From Isoetes taiwanensis (lineage: Eukaryota; Streptophyta; Lycopodiopsida; Isoetales; Isoetaceae): a stretch of 64,000 nucleotides of DNA. The notes under the pieces are model-generated. The model saw only the letters and a list, made by a program, of their open reading frames with translations, was not told the DNA's origin and made no database searches. The translations under genes and the position numbers were made by a program. The stretch's first letter is position 1. Every line of letters begins with the position of its first letter. Shown in pieces: positions 1-11,020 of the stretch. The stretch covers positions 26,467,299 through 26,531,298 of the forward strand of contig JAJEKV010000002.1 of assembly GCA_021234155.1 (NCBI GenBank). The letters are read 5' to 3'.

Positions 1-257
1 TCGTTGGCTGCATATAAAGTTGCAGTGGTAGGAAAAGCTGCCAAAATGTTGTTTATACTTAGGCTTCTCAGATAGCTAAATAAGCTTGTCCGCCGTTCCA
101 CCAAAGCTAACTGTGTCCCGCCTGCCTTTATAGGATTAAACTCTGCTACAGTCAAGAGATTCCAATTTGCATTGTTTTGCCGTAGAGGAGTCTCAAAACA
201 TGTTTCAATTGGGGGTTTTTGCCTCTTTCTCCCCGGCTCTCTCGCCTGCGGGAATCA
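1..257. other. Flank left of the gypsy element, nothing recognised
   Basis: I see no convincing gene, repeat or RNA here. It is the presumed flank of the Ty3/gypsy element. The exact boundary is uncertain because the LTR edge has decayed and no target duplication could be read. Confidence 0.3.
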
Positions 258-815
258 AGCAGGTCCCGCGGCCTCCCGCACAGACTATTCATGGCTGCAC
301 GCATGCACGTGTCAAGCCTGCTGATCCCTGCGTCACCACGGTCAGCCGGGACGCTGCCCAGCGTAAGACTGCTAGCGTATACTCACGCCAGCCAAAGCCT
401 CGCTATCTCGGCCAACAAGAGCTGCATAAGCGATGACCACACCGCCGTGTATGCGATTCTAGGCATTTAAAGAGGCACCGCCAATATTCTCACAGAACTG
501 TGTTCTCCTTCCGTGAGTTTTACACCAGATCAGCCTGAGTACTTATTGGGCCCAAGGCCATTGTACGATTATGAGTGAGCTAGTATAATATTTGGCTGTA
601 GATGAGTTTTTTGAGTCTTGTCTCCTTTCAGTTTTTCTACGCAGAGTCGCGTATGTTCATCATTGATATCAGCGAAGTTTATCATCGCTTTTCCTCTCAT
701 TTGTTCTGTTTTCTTTTCTTCTTCTTCTTGTAAACTCAAGGCATAGTCCCTCTGACTTCGTTAGATCCTACCTGTCTCACAGAGGGTCAGTTTTCCGTAG
801 TTCCCCAACCTGCAC
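258..815 (+). repeat. 5' LTR of the gypsy element
   Basis: It is homologous to ~10,455-11,020. Shared landmarks in order are GCACGCATGCAC, the CATTTAAAGAGGCACCGCCAA block, GGGCCCAAGGCCATTGTAC, TTTTGAGTCTTGTCTCCTTTCA, a CTT-repeat run near 715-730, and CAGAGGG near the end. The edges are approximate: start between ~247 and 270, end ~812. No clear primer-binding site follows it. Confidence 0.75.
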
Positions 816-3800
816 TTCAAATGACCGCCAGCTTGCCGGTCTCTGATTCTCCATCCTACTTCTTTTCCTCAGCCGCGTCCGTCTCAAATTTCACGCCGAA
901 GAACTCCTCTTTTCGACGGCCTCTTGGCCACCGTGTTGCCGTGGAAACTGCTCAAGGAAGTATGCGGATTCGCTTTGCGACATAGAGGGGAGGCCATCTT
1001 CGTCGAAAGGCCATCAACCCCTCGTCCTGGGTTTCCGTCCCCAGCCCTCACCGCTAAGCGCCGCAAACATTGCTCACAACCGAAGGCCCTACCACATCAA
1101 GAGCCTTATCGTGCCCAACCTTCAACCATTTCATACCCCCTAACATGCTTCATGCATCCATCATCTTTTTCAGCCATTTCTTCCTTCACAACCATCATCT
1201 CGGTAAAAGGATATCCATACCGCCTCCTCTTTGGCGCCTACCCAAAGAATATCCTTTCCCACGCTTTCCCATCAGCCTTCCCGCCAGCAAACGCGACTCG
1301 CAAAAACCAATGCTCCACCATTCGCTTTTCAACCGCGCACCACCCCTTCATCGGGGTGGTCCTTCGTGCACCATGCCACATCCAACTCCAACTAATATCT
1401 CACTATACGTTCCCCGCTCCAGCCCAAGACTTTCACATCTACCTTTCTGGGGACTCAACTGACTTATCCTAATTTTTGGCAACACGTAAAGGCAAAACCC
1501 ATCGTAAAAACAGCCCATGGAAGAATTTGAGGCTCTTAGCTGTCCTAAAATGGTCGCGCAACCAAACCCTAAAATCACATTTTTCCAATTAACGTTTTCT
1601 CACCGCCGGCCTGCGTCCAACAAAAGCCATTGGCAGCAGATCAAGTCAGAAATGAACTGCTTTTTCGCTCTACGAGGGACGGCTTGATACGATCAATTTC
1701 ATCTCAAGCAACTCAATGAACTTCACCAAGAGCTCCACTTGAGTCCGCCTGGATTTTGCTAGATCGACAATATCTCCGCTAAGTAAGTTCAAGGAGCACC
1801 GCCCTGTTTTATTTGGGTCCCGCCTGGGCACTTCCTCCCAGCTATTCCACCGCGGATCAATAATTGCCCCAGCACTTGGCGGCTAACGACCTTGTCAATC
1901 ACCAAATTAATGTTTCTCCCGAGGCGTATTCTTCATCCTGCCCATCCAACCGCCATGAGTTCCACAAACGGCCGTTCATTCAACGACCAAATCCCACGCA
2001 CGCAAACGGTGCCGCGACGAAAGGATTAGCGCCGACAGCGAAATGAGCAACCCCATCACCGTAAAGCGATGCAACATGTGTAACATACACTGAAGAGTGC
2101 ACTCGCGACTCATCCCACACCGCTCCGCGAACAAAATGGTTTATCGGCGCAAACCACACCTCAGCAACAATCGCGACTATCAGCAGCGCCACCATCAGTG
2201 TTCCACTCACCTCTATCAGCAACAGAGCAACAAACGGGATCCAACCTACGTCTCCTTTATCCTTCTAAGCTCAAGAAAGACATCACAATGTAATATACTA
2301 CTCACGCTGGGTGGTCCTCAACTTCCACCAAGTTCAGGTAATGTACCTTCCTCGGGTACAACGCATCTCATCGTCCTTCACGGCTTACCAACTCTGGATT
2401 GCTAATGGCAAACAAGGCCCTCGAGACCAAGTTCTAAGAAGCCACCAAGAGCGCCAAAGAATCACGCTTATCAACCAGCTCCAGCAAATCAACCTCAGCT
2501 GGATCAACAAGCACAAGAGGAAATTTTTCGTGCACTTAATCCTCCGCCAGCCTGGTTGGTTTTGCTTTTCACGCACGCATCAAGGCATCACGCCCTGACT
2601 ATTATTCAATGGCACGAACTCTTTTGCAATGACACCATTCCTCGCGAGGACGCAAAAAAGGTTCACTTTGCACCCGACGGTAGCCTGCCACATGTCATGC
2701 CAAAAGTTCGGGCCAAAGCATTTGAACTCAAAGGCAGCTTGCCAGCCTACATTGGCAAATGTTCATGCCACCACCGTGAGCTCAACAAAGACAAGATACA
2801 CCTTCCAGCATCTCAACCTCCACGCCTCGCACGCATCCCAATATTGCCGCCGAGGTTGACTTACTCAAAGAAGGCCGCTTCACTACCACGCACTCCAGCA
2901 CCGCGGAACCAGCGTATCCTTTTTCATGTGCCTCTGAACTCCAAGAGGAGCTAGCCAAGATCAAAATTCCTTTGCTTGGCAACCATTTTGAAACTCGCCC
3001 CGCTTCATGACCAGCCACAACCCTAACCCCATGAAGTTGGGCCGGTGGTTACCTTTACACCCACGTCCATACCTGCGGTAATCAGCAGTCAACCATGTTC
3101 AAAACAGATGGAGGTAGCGTAGTCAACTACCACGGATAAACCCGCAAACAAATGTGGGCATCACACAACTCTTTCAGTCATGCGATACCAAGTTGGCTAA
3201 TGGCCATATCACGCGCGACTCCTCGCGCGCCAACTTCTTCTTCACACATCAACATCTGGCGGATCTCCGCTTCCCATGGAATTTGGAGTTTGGAAAGCTG
3301 GCAAAGACCCGCGGACTATGAAATGTTGGTCGGCGCGACCTTTTCTCCGCCGCAAAGAGTATCCACATCGGGCCACGGACCGGGCTTAATGGTCAATCGA
3401 TGGTCATCTCACGCCACCATGGACTGCAAAATGCGCAGGATCATTTCTCGCTGAACATGCGGAACCCTCTCGTAATACCGCATTCTGAAGCGCTTCCCGC
3501 ATTTATCAAGTTCGCCCACCGCTGAATCCGCCTACACCCTAAATCAATATACAGATCCTTGGGGAGAAATGACTTTGATCAGGACCAGGCCGGGTTGCTT
3601 TGTTTGACCCTTACCCGCCCTGTAAATTTAATCCAACGTGTTGATCACTTTTCGTATGCTGAACCTCCCCGCAACTCCCGCGATGTACACGCTTCGTCAT
3701 GAAGCAACCTCTCGCTGGATGAAACCGAGTAACCCTCTTTTTCACTCACTTCAGTGCCACGCATCCGCTCCAAACCTCCCGCGACATTACTGTCCGTATG

Positions 3801-4080
3801 ACCGGCGCACACCCCATATTCAGACTCGTAAGCCAGATAGGCATCGCAGCAATAATCAACCTGGTTGTCCGCATGTTGCAATCTTCCGGCTTCCTTATCG
3901 TAGTCAGGTCCGCTAAGCCGTCGTACAAAATGCCAAACACATTTTCGCCTCGAGTTACGAGACCTTCGGGAATCAAATGCCGGAACTCACCATTCCTACC
4001 AAATCTGATGCACGCTTTAGCAACGGCGTACGGCCAACCTCCTAATTACCGTGATCGTTAAGGCGGAAATTGACAAACCC
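816..4080 (+). other. 5' internal region of gypsy element (gag/protease expected)
   Basis: By position this should hold gag and protease. Short open stretches exist in several frames (for example 2,311-2,598 and 3,638-3,916), but I recognise no capsid, zinc knuckle or DSG/DTG protease motif. The plus strand is visibly rich in C and T. Treat this as a decayed gag-protease region by position only. Confidence 0.4.
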
Positions 4081-4109
4081 TTGTCAGCAGTTTGATCTAT
4101 GAGGTCAAA

Positions 4110-4660
4110 CATTCTCAATGGTGAGCCCCATCGCCATTGCCCTCAAACACAATGCAGTAAGATCCGCTGGCCTGCGGTGGGACTATCGGAAACTCAATCG
4201 TGCCAATGGAGCTGCGGATCATTTTCCACTTCCCTCTCGGCTGCACCAGGCGTTCCGGGAAGACAGGTGGCTGGACATGAGATGTACTCCTTCATGGATG
4301 GTTTTCCGCCACAAACGATCTCAACTGTTAAATCATCAACTCAAGATTACTTTCACTAATCGCAAGTAATTTCGTCATGCGTCCTTTGGATTATCAAACT
4401 CTCCACAAATGCTTTCAACGCGATCATGCTCTCAGCTTTTCATGATTTCATGAAGGAAAATCCTTCTTGCAAATTTTCATATGACTTCTTCGCTTACAGC
4501 TCATGGTCACCACTGATAAATTGGCACCGCCTTCCCGTAATGCGATGAGTCCGCATTAGTCTCAACTCCGAAATGCACCTTTTTGGCGCCACCGTGTTCT
4601 GTTAGCCGGCGTCGCCAGCGGTGTATCACCGCCAGATCCCGCCAAAATCAGCTTGTGCTC
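4110..4660 (+). pseudogene. Gypsy reverse transcriptase remnant
   Basis: In life this would copy the element RNA into DNA. The stretch 4,118-4,369 reads WDYRKLN, then DHFPLP, matching the conserved plant Ty3/gypsy RT start (VDYRKLN...DHFPLP). An overlapping frame (4,099-4,359) gives YSFMDGF, matching the YSFLDGFSGY segment that follows. Near 4,380-4,445 a mixture of frames gives PFGL/N-P-TFQR-like residues. Near 4,545-4,590 residues similar to CRE..L.LN..K appear. I could not find an intact YVDD/FADD catalytic box. The region switches frame several times and contains stops, so this is a pseudogene. Confidence 0.75.
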
Positions 4661-4799
4661 AGCCAAGCACCAGCCAATATCAAGGAGACACGACATCTTT
4701 CCGGTAAGGTCAATTATTACTCCACCTTCATACCCTGACTAGCAGCTGCAGATCCCACCCATAAACTCATCGGTGACTTAATCCACCGGGCTTGAATTC

Positions 4800-5270
4800 T
4801 GCAGCGATGTCGCTTCCAAATGTACCGGCTTTCGGCTTACTCAGCACCGTTCTTGTTCTCCTCAATGGGACAAGCCCCCACGCTCATGTAGATGCGTTCC
4901 CGGCGCTTTGCTATTGAGCCACCTTCAAGAATATGATGCTACACCGACAAACCAAATCGCCACGCCAGCCGAAACTCACCTCACTGGAAATGCTAACTAT
5001 TCACCTGAGCCGCGGAAGCTTTGGGTCTCATTTTCTCAGGTCCAACGCTCCACACATCTTTGGGCAGTCAACCGCGCCTGTGGGACCACCAAGCACTCCT
5101 CATTTGATCAATCAGTTCATCACCACGGGCAGCATTGCTCGCGGGTCCTTCTTCTCCAAGAATTTTGCCCCTTTTCAAATCGCTCATAAGGCCTGCGAAA
5201 TCTCGTCGCCCGATTATCTTTCACGATCCACACAGATGATCTCAACCGAGTCTCGACGATTTTCCTGATG
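4800..5270 (+). pseudogene. Probable gypsy RNase H remnant
   Basis: This sits between the RT and integrase remnants, where RNase H lies in Ty3/gypsy pol. The only motif I can point to is near 5,195-5,235, where a shifted frame resembles the NVVADHLSRL signature at the end of plant gypsy RNase H. The catalytic acidic residues are not visible. Several frames are open (4,933-5,268 is 111 codons), which looks like drifted coding DNA. The call rests mostly on position. Confidence 0.45.
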
Positions 5271-5429
5271 TCACTCTTTTAACGCAACACCACATTGGTT
5301 CCATGATTTTCAGCATCTCCTCGGCTGCGTGCTCTTCCACCGTAGATGAGACGCCTTCTTCCTGCCGGCTAACCTGCCGCTATCAATTTTCTCCAGAGTC
5401 CGCGGATCTCACCATGGTTGCGCACACTT

Positions 5430-6540
5430 TCTACAAAAAGGGTAAGGGATCATCCTTCTACCGTGGCTCGCACTACGAAGTTCCGTGATATTGTTCGAGA
5501 AGCTCATCAAGGGCCAGTGGTGGTCATTTTCTTACAGGTGACACCACGCAAAATCTTAGCCGGGTATTATTGGCCCACGCTTCGCGATGTCACGCCTGCT
5601 ACCAAGACGCGGTGACGCCGGTTACCGTGATTTACCGCCTGACGACGCCTTCGACGCCGGGCCGCCACGCCACTTCCCTTCAAAGAAATGGGGAATGGAC
5701 TTTGTGGGACCTATAGATCTTCCCCGCGCTGCACAATCGCGTTCGCTATATCTCCTCGTTCTCACCGACCACGCTACCAAATGGGCGGAAGCCTGTGCAC
5801 TTCCGCATGTAACACCGCAGCAAAGCAATGCCTAGGGTCCCTATCACAAATTATCACGCTGATTCCCGCCGCCCCACGGAGCTGGTCAAAGGACCGCGGG
5901 TGTCCATTTCATCAACGCATTTGGCGGGAGTCAATGGATTATCTCCCCGACATCATCACAAGAGTTAATGCCCTTACTATCCTCAAGGTGTTTCTGGGCG
6001 TAAAGCAACAAAACTCAAATACCATTCTCAGCATGCCTTGTGGACGCTTCCCGCGACAGATTAAGGCATAAAACTTCCACGTTTTGGGCCTACAATACTT
6101 GTTTCGATTGCTACCGGTCACACTCCTTAAATTATTTATGGTCGTGAAAAGCTCATGCCGCTTGAATACATCCTTCCAACACCGCTTTCAACCTGCCACG
6201 CTTCATAATCCACCTTGCCGCACTCAAAGAAAAGCCCACTAATTAGAACAGTTGATAACCCTGAAGGATGCTTATATTCGTACTTATGACACAGTTGCAA
6301 AATCTTTATATGACAAACGTCAAGACAAAAACATTTAAAGAAGGCGCATTTGTTCTTCTTATGATTCCGTACAAAATTCTTCCCGTGAAACCAAGTTTCT
6401 TCTCATGGTCAGCCCTTATCAAATTGTTCAAGTGGTTAGACTCCAGCGTTTTCCAACTAGCAGAGTTAGATGGTACCCATTACCTACCTTGGTTAATGGT
6501 TTTCGCCTCAAACATTTCATCATTACGAAAAGTTTAAAAT
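5430..6540 (+). pseudogene. Gypsy integrase remnant
   Basis: This enzyme would insert the cDNA into chromosomes. At 5,495-5,620 there is an EAHQGP...GYYWPTLRD stretch, the usual EAH..ggH.....YYWPT zinc-binding region. At 5,688-5,800 comes KWGMDFVGP and LVLTDHATKWAEA, the catalytic-core start with the first Asp. Near 5,885-5,920 the DRG..F.N box with the second Asp appears split across two frames. Near 6,110-6,170 TGHTP and YGREKLMP follow, the usual TG.TPF.LVYG segment. At 6,320-6,540 GAFVLL, LDGTHYLP and NGFRLKHF match the C-terminal domain. At least three frameshifts and internal stops show it is dead. The identification as Ty3/gypsy integrase is secure. Confidence 0.85.
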
Positions 6541-6640
6541 CAACAAACAGATACAGCTTCAAGAAGCAAACACCACAGAAAGTAATGGTGTTAAAGTGTA
6601 TATTATATTATGAGTGGAGATTTTAAAAATGTGGGCGTTT

Positions 6641-9600
6641 CAGCTATTTCCGCGAGGAACGCTTTATATGCAAACGGGCTCAGAGTCTCTATCTACTAAG
6701 TCCTAAGAAGAAAAACCTCTACTCGGGTTTAAGGTGATGCGCGAGGGAGGTGGTAGAGTTCTGCTCAGGATCCCAAAATAAGGTGTAGAACCACCTCCAT
6801 CCCGCTATCTTCGCCCGACATAAATTCAGCCATCCCGCACACCAGCCGCCCATTCTCACGCCACGATTGGGCAAATACCAGAGGTCCGCATAATTCATCT
6901 TATGCGGTGTAATCCACCGACAGCCAGGGCATAGTGCAGTCCTCGCTCAAACTAGCAAAGAGCTACGCCGAAATGTTTACCTGATGCCTTGGCATCTCCG
7001 GTTTTATATAGCCAATCAGGAACTTTGTCGGCTTACCAATCACACAAATCGCCAACGCATGGCAATGCAAGGCTGCTTCTTTAAAATGAGAATTTTTCTC
7101 CCGCCGCATATCTAGCCATAAACACCTTCTGACATTCTACCGAGACCCCACTTCGAAGCAAGCAAGATTGAATGCCATTTCTTCTTTTCACGCCTGGCCG
7201 GATATTAATGTAAAATCCTTTTGCCCAATTGCCACATCCGGATCTTTTCTTTTCACGCCCCTATCCTCACTTAAGCCATTGCTTCTCCCTTACGCTTTTT
7301 GGGGACTTAGCCAAATTTTTGCTCTCAATACCCTCTGCAGGCATCTTTCTTCGACACTGTACCATCATCGCCTCCAGTTTCAGCCTCTTCATACCTTCTT
7401 TCGGCCTCCTGGGGCTTGTGGCGCTCTAAAATCCTTTCGCTTCTTCTCATACTTTTTGTCCTCCTCGTGGTTGACTTTTCGCCCTCCGCTTTGAATCCAC
7501 CTCTTCGCTTCTCGCAAATCGCTACCATGGCTGCCCCAAGATTTTCACACTTCGCTACCGCCCCAAGGATCCGCCTTTGCATCCAGATCCTTCTTTGACG
7601 CCTCTATACCTCTTCCGTGTGAAGCCCGTTGGCCCAAATAAAGAAGTCGCTGAACGACAAAAGCTTTACGAATTCTCTCACCGAACTTCCGCTTCCAAAT
7701 CCTGACCACCAAGCAGCTTCATCTCGGTTATCAGCAATGTTCTCGCATGGCTACAATCTCAATCGCGGGTCGATGGCACCACCATTTCGCCGACTAACAT
7801 TTGATTTCTGAGGTATTTTATATTCCCTTTACACACCCCTTTGTTTATCATGGTCTGCCATACAGGATCTAGCTGTCACAGATTTTGGTGCACCTCCTTA
7901 TCATGCCAATGTCCATCGTCTAATTAATATCGGATGTTTCCCGTTTTAAACCTTTGTTCCCGGCGAGTTCCTTGTGATCGTCACCATATCAATAAGCCTT
8001 TCTATAACCTGGTCATCACTGCTACACACCCAACCAAATTGCCATATTGGCACCCCAAATGATGTTCCACTGTTTTTTTCTAAGAAGTGTATCCGCCGCA
8101 AGTTTACCTATTTCAAGTTTCGTGGGAGGCCAATTTCAAGCCCCTCATCCGCCATACATTTCTCCCACACCACCACCATAATTCCACTCGGGCCGGCCCT
8201 TCACTGACTCAACTGGCTGGCACTTCACGCCTTCCCCGGGTCATGTCCAAAGTCCGCGACACCCATGTCACCGCTTCCTCCTCCTCCGCCACACCATCCG
8301 GGGCTTCACACCATCTTTCCAAACATCACAAACCAGCAAATGTACCGCCCACCACCACAATACCGCGCCGCCATGTATCAAGATCAGCAGATGCTCAAGC
8401 CGCCGCCTGCCATAAGAATCCCAAGACGCCTTTATGAGCTGGGTTCAATCTGTGCACTAGAGGCCTCCTATGCGTACACCAGATCCTTCTGCCGCTTAAC
8501 GCCTAAGCGTAACTTTGAGTTAAACTTCAAGACAAGCACTCCAAGCCTTTAAGGTGCTCATACGATTCCCGTGCGTACAAGATCGTAAGTCACCTAACTT
8601 GCGATCGTTCGTTTTCCGTTCTAAATCGAATTGGTGAATTTATTGAGCACAAATAAGTCCGTGTCGCTTTCCTCCCCGAAAGTACCAAGGACGGTGATAT
8701 TGCTAAGCTCAACGCCTTTTGTAATTCTAACTTTAGAAAATTTCAGCACTCGTCTTAAAACCTTACGTAACGGATGCTCAAATTGCCTTGATCGCTCGGG
8801 CCTTTCTACACGTACCTCAGCCTCACCTCTCTTCAAGATCAGCTTACGAGGTGCGTAAACGTAAGATAATGACGATTTGTGATTGCCGTGTTGCCTCAAT
8901 AATTCAAAATCCTCCAGTCAACACTTCTCGTAAACGTGGTCCGGCGGACTAGTCACGCCGCTGCTGCTGCGCGACAACCGATACGCATCTTGAATAACAG
9001 CTACAAAGCAGTTATTCAGCTCAATATGAAGTCAGCAAAATTTGATTGCCATACCGCCATTCTTAGTAATGCCTGCTGGGATCTCCCGCCTTTCCTGCTA
9101 TCACGCATTATGTGGTTGCTCGCCGCCACCTCCTTTCTTCGGCGTGGCATAGCGCAGATGGACCTCGTGGATATTCCTCGAAAGTAATCGCAGATTTTTC
9201 TTCGATTTCCAGCCGTAACTCTCCATTGAAGACAGCGGGTTGTAGCCGTGGCTCGTGTCTTGATCTCGCGCACCGGGCTTATCCAGACTTTATCACCTTC
9301 GTGAGTTTGTTCAGCCCATGGCTTACATATTTTACGATTTCATTCCGCGATACAGCAGAAATACTCGAAATGGGCCACGCCAGCTTTTCTGTGGTGACTT
9401 AATTTGCAATGGGTGCTTCGTGACAATAATCCATATCTTGCGGATCCTCGCCCACCCCTAAACTTCGCATCAGTAGATATATGCCTGAGCTTGCCAATCA
9501 TTTATCTCGGCAAGCCGGAAGCGCTGCAAATGAGAAGGAAGTATTTCTCCAGGGACATCCTGAAAAGATCTTCCCGGTGCACAAATTTATATGCAAAGAC

Positions 9601-10450
9601 TCCTCGCCGTTATAATCACTCATGCAGCTCATGGATAGCAAGACGCACCTTACCGGGATGATAGCCTCCCGGCTAACTCTCAACTTTCGCTTTCTGATCG
9701 CGGTGTCAAGCTCTTGATCCCATCTTGCCAGTCAATTCAGTAGTGACCATTAGCAAACCCACTTCACGGCATGGCCCTTCTCTCGCAAAGAGTAAGCCTC
9801 GGCGTGACTTCCACGCCCCAAAGTTCCCCGACCATTAGCGCCTTTTGGACTACAAGGTCATGGATGGTCATGCCGGATGGACTCCACTCAGATCTCGGCC
9901 ATCTCCCGGCAGACCTACGTTTTGTTCGGCCACCACATTGGGAAGGTGCTAATTCGGATACTACCTACGAATTGGATTTATATTGCTGTTGATCGTGGTT
10001 GGTAAACGCCGCGATGCGCCTACAAGCCTTTGACACCTTCTTGCGTAATGCCACCAATTCTCACCGCATCCTTCAGTCCATCTTCGCAGGTTTTGTGCTG
10101 CTCAAATGCATTTTAAGGCCTCTAACCGGCAGCCCCATTTTCACCGCAACCCACGTCAGTCGCGCCTTTGGCCTCCGACCGGCTCTCATGGAATGTCGCG
10201 ATGATTTCTTTCCGTGACGCCTATGTCAGCCTTCTTGGAAGACATGGTACGACCTCGCTTATTATTGATGCTCATCCCCGCCCTTGGCCAAAACATCTCC
10301 CGCCCAAACACGCCGCAGATCTCATTAGCCAAGACTATATCGGTGCTCGCCCTCGTACCCCCGTGAGGATCACTTCGCATGCATGGCTTCCCGCTTCTCG
10401 TAAAACCCTCCTTCCTCCTTTTTCTTCACCTCCGAAGTGTCGCAGGGGAG
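6641..10450 (+). other. Long unassigned region between gypsy pol and 3' LTR
   Basis: About 3.8 kb separates the integrase end from the 3' LTR, far more than a short 3' UTR. Many short open stretches occur in all frames (7,168-7,494; 8,087-8,437; 8,621-8,899 minus; 9,112-9,402; 10,168-10,455), none recognised. A proline-rich run (PLPPPPPHHPG) lies near 8,265-8,300. Tat-lineage elements often carry a long 3' region, sometimes with an extra or antisense ORF, so this could be lineage-specific sequence. It could also be a decayed nested insertion or captured host DNA. Confidence 0.4.
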
Positions 10451-10454
10451 GTTA

Positions 10455-11020
10455 GTCCTGTGCCTCCCGGTGCGGACGCCATTCGAAAGCGGCACGCATG
10501 CACTGCGGCTGCTTCCGCGATCCGCGCCAGCCCACGACAAAGGCTCAGCAGGGTTAATTCGCAAGAAAATTACGCAAATAAAGCTCGCGCCCGGTTAATG
10601 CGCCGCCAGACAAGTGATGACCGCCACCGCCCGGTCGCCGCCAGCGTGATTCCTGTGCATTTAAAGAGGCACCGCCAACATTCCTCGCGAGAACGCAGGC
10701 TCCTTCCGTGAGTCGCACCGATCAGCCAGAGTGTCTATGCTTTGGGGCCCAAGGCCATTGTACTATATGGTGAGCAGATGCAGCATATGATGGCTAGATG
10801 AGTTTTGAGTCTTGTCTCCTTTCAATTTTTCTCTATTGGCGAGCTCAAGTGTATGTCTACCATTGATATCAAGGAAGCTTATCGCTTTCCTCTCATTGCC
10901 CTGCTTTTCTTCTTCTTCTTCTTGCAAATCCTCAAGCAAGTGACATAGCGTCCCCCTCGACTCCCTGTTAGGATCCGCTTGTCCTCACAGAGGGCTGTCT
11001 TCCAGGAGTTCCTAACCCAG
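10455..11020 (+). repeat. 3' LTR of the gypsy element
   Basis: Partner of the copy at ~258-815. A purine-rich run (GCAGGGGAGG) lies just upstream at 10,442-10,451 and is a plausible polypurine tract, which supports plus orientation. The LTR carries the same CTT-repeat tract (~10,905-10,925) and ends near AACCCA at ~11,018. Confidence 0.75.

Larger units (their letters stand above)
258..11020 (+). mobile_element. Decayed Ty3/gypsy LTR retrotransposon
   Basis: The two ends carry the same ~550 bp sequence in direct orientation. For example, 21 identical bases start at 468 and at 10,655 or so, and both copies go on to a shared GGGCCCAAGGCCATTGTAC block. Between them the order is reverse transcriptase (~4.1-4.7 kb), RNase H remnant (~4.8-5.3 kb) and integrase (~5.4-6.5 kb). 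RT before integrase is the Ty3/gypsy order; copia has integrase first. All coding domains are broken by frameshifts and stops and the LTRs differ by many substitutions and indels, so the copy is old and cannot act alone. The unusually long region after integrase and the integrase C-terminal NGFRLKHF-type ending fit the plant Tat/Athila side of Ty3/gypsy; that lineage call is inference. Confidence 0.85.

Noticed and set aside
4535-4585. GATGAGTCCGC...CCGAAATGC resembling a hammerhead ribozyme core
   Set aside because: The CUGAUGA core is incomplete, no stem II forms between the motifs, and the stretch is explained by the CRE..L.LN part of the gypsy RT.
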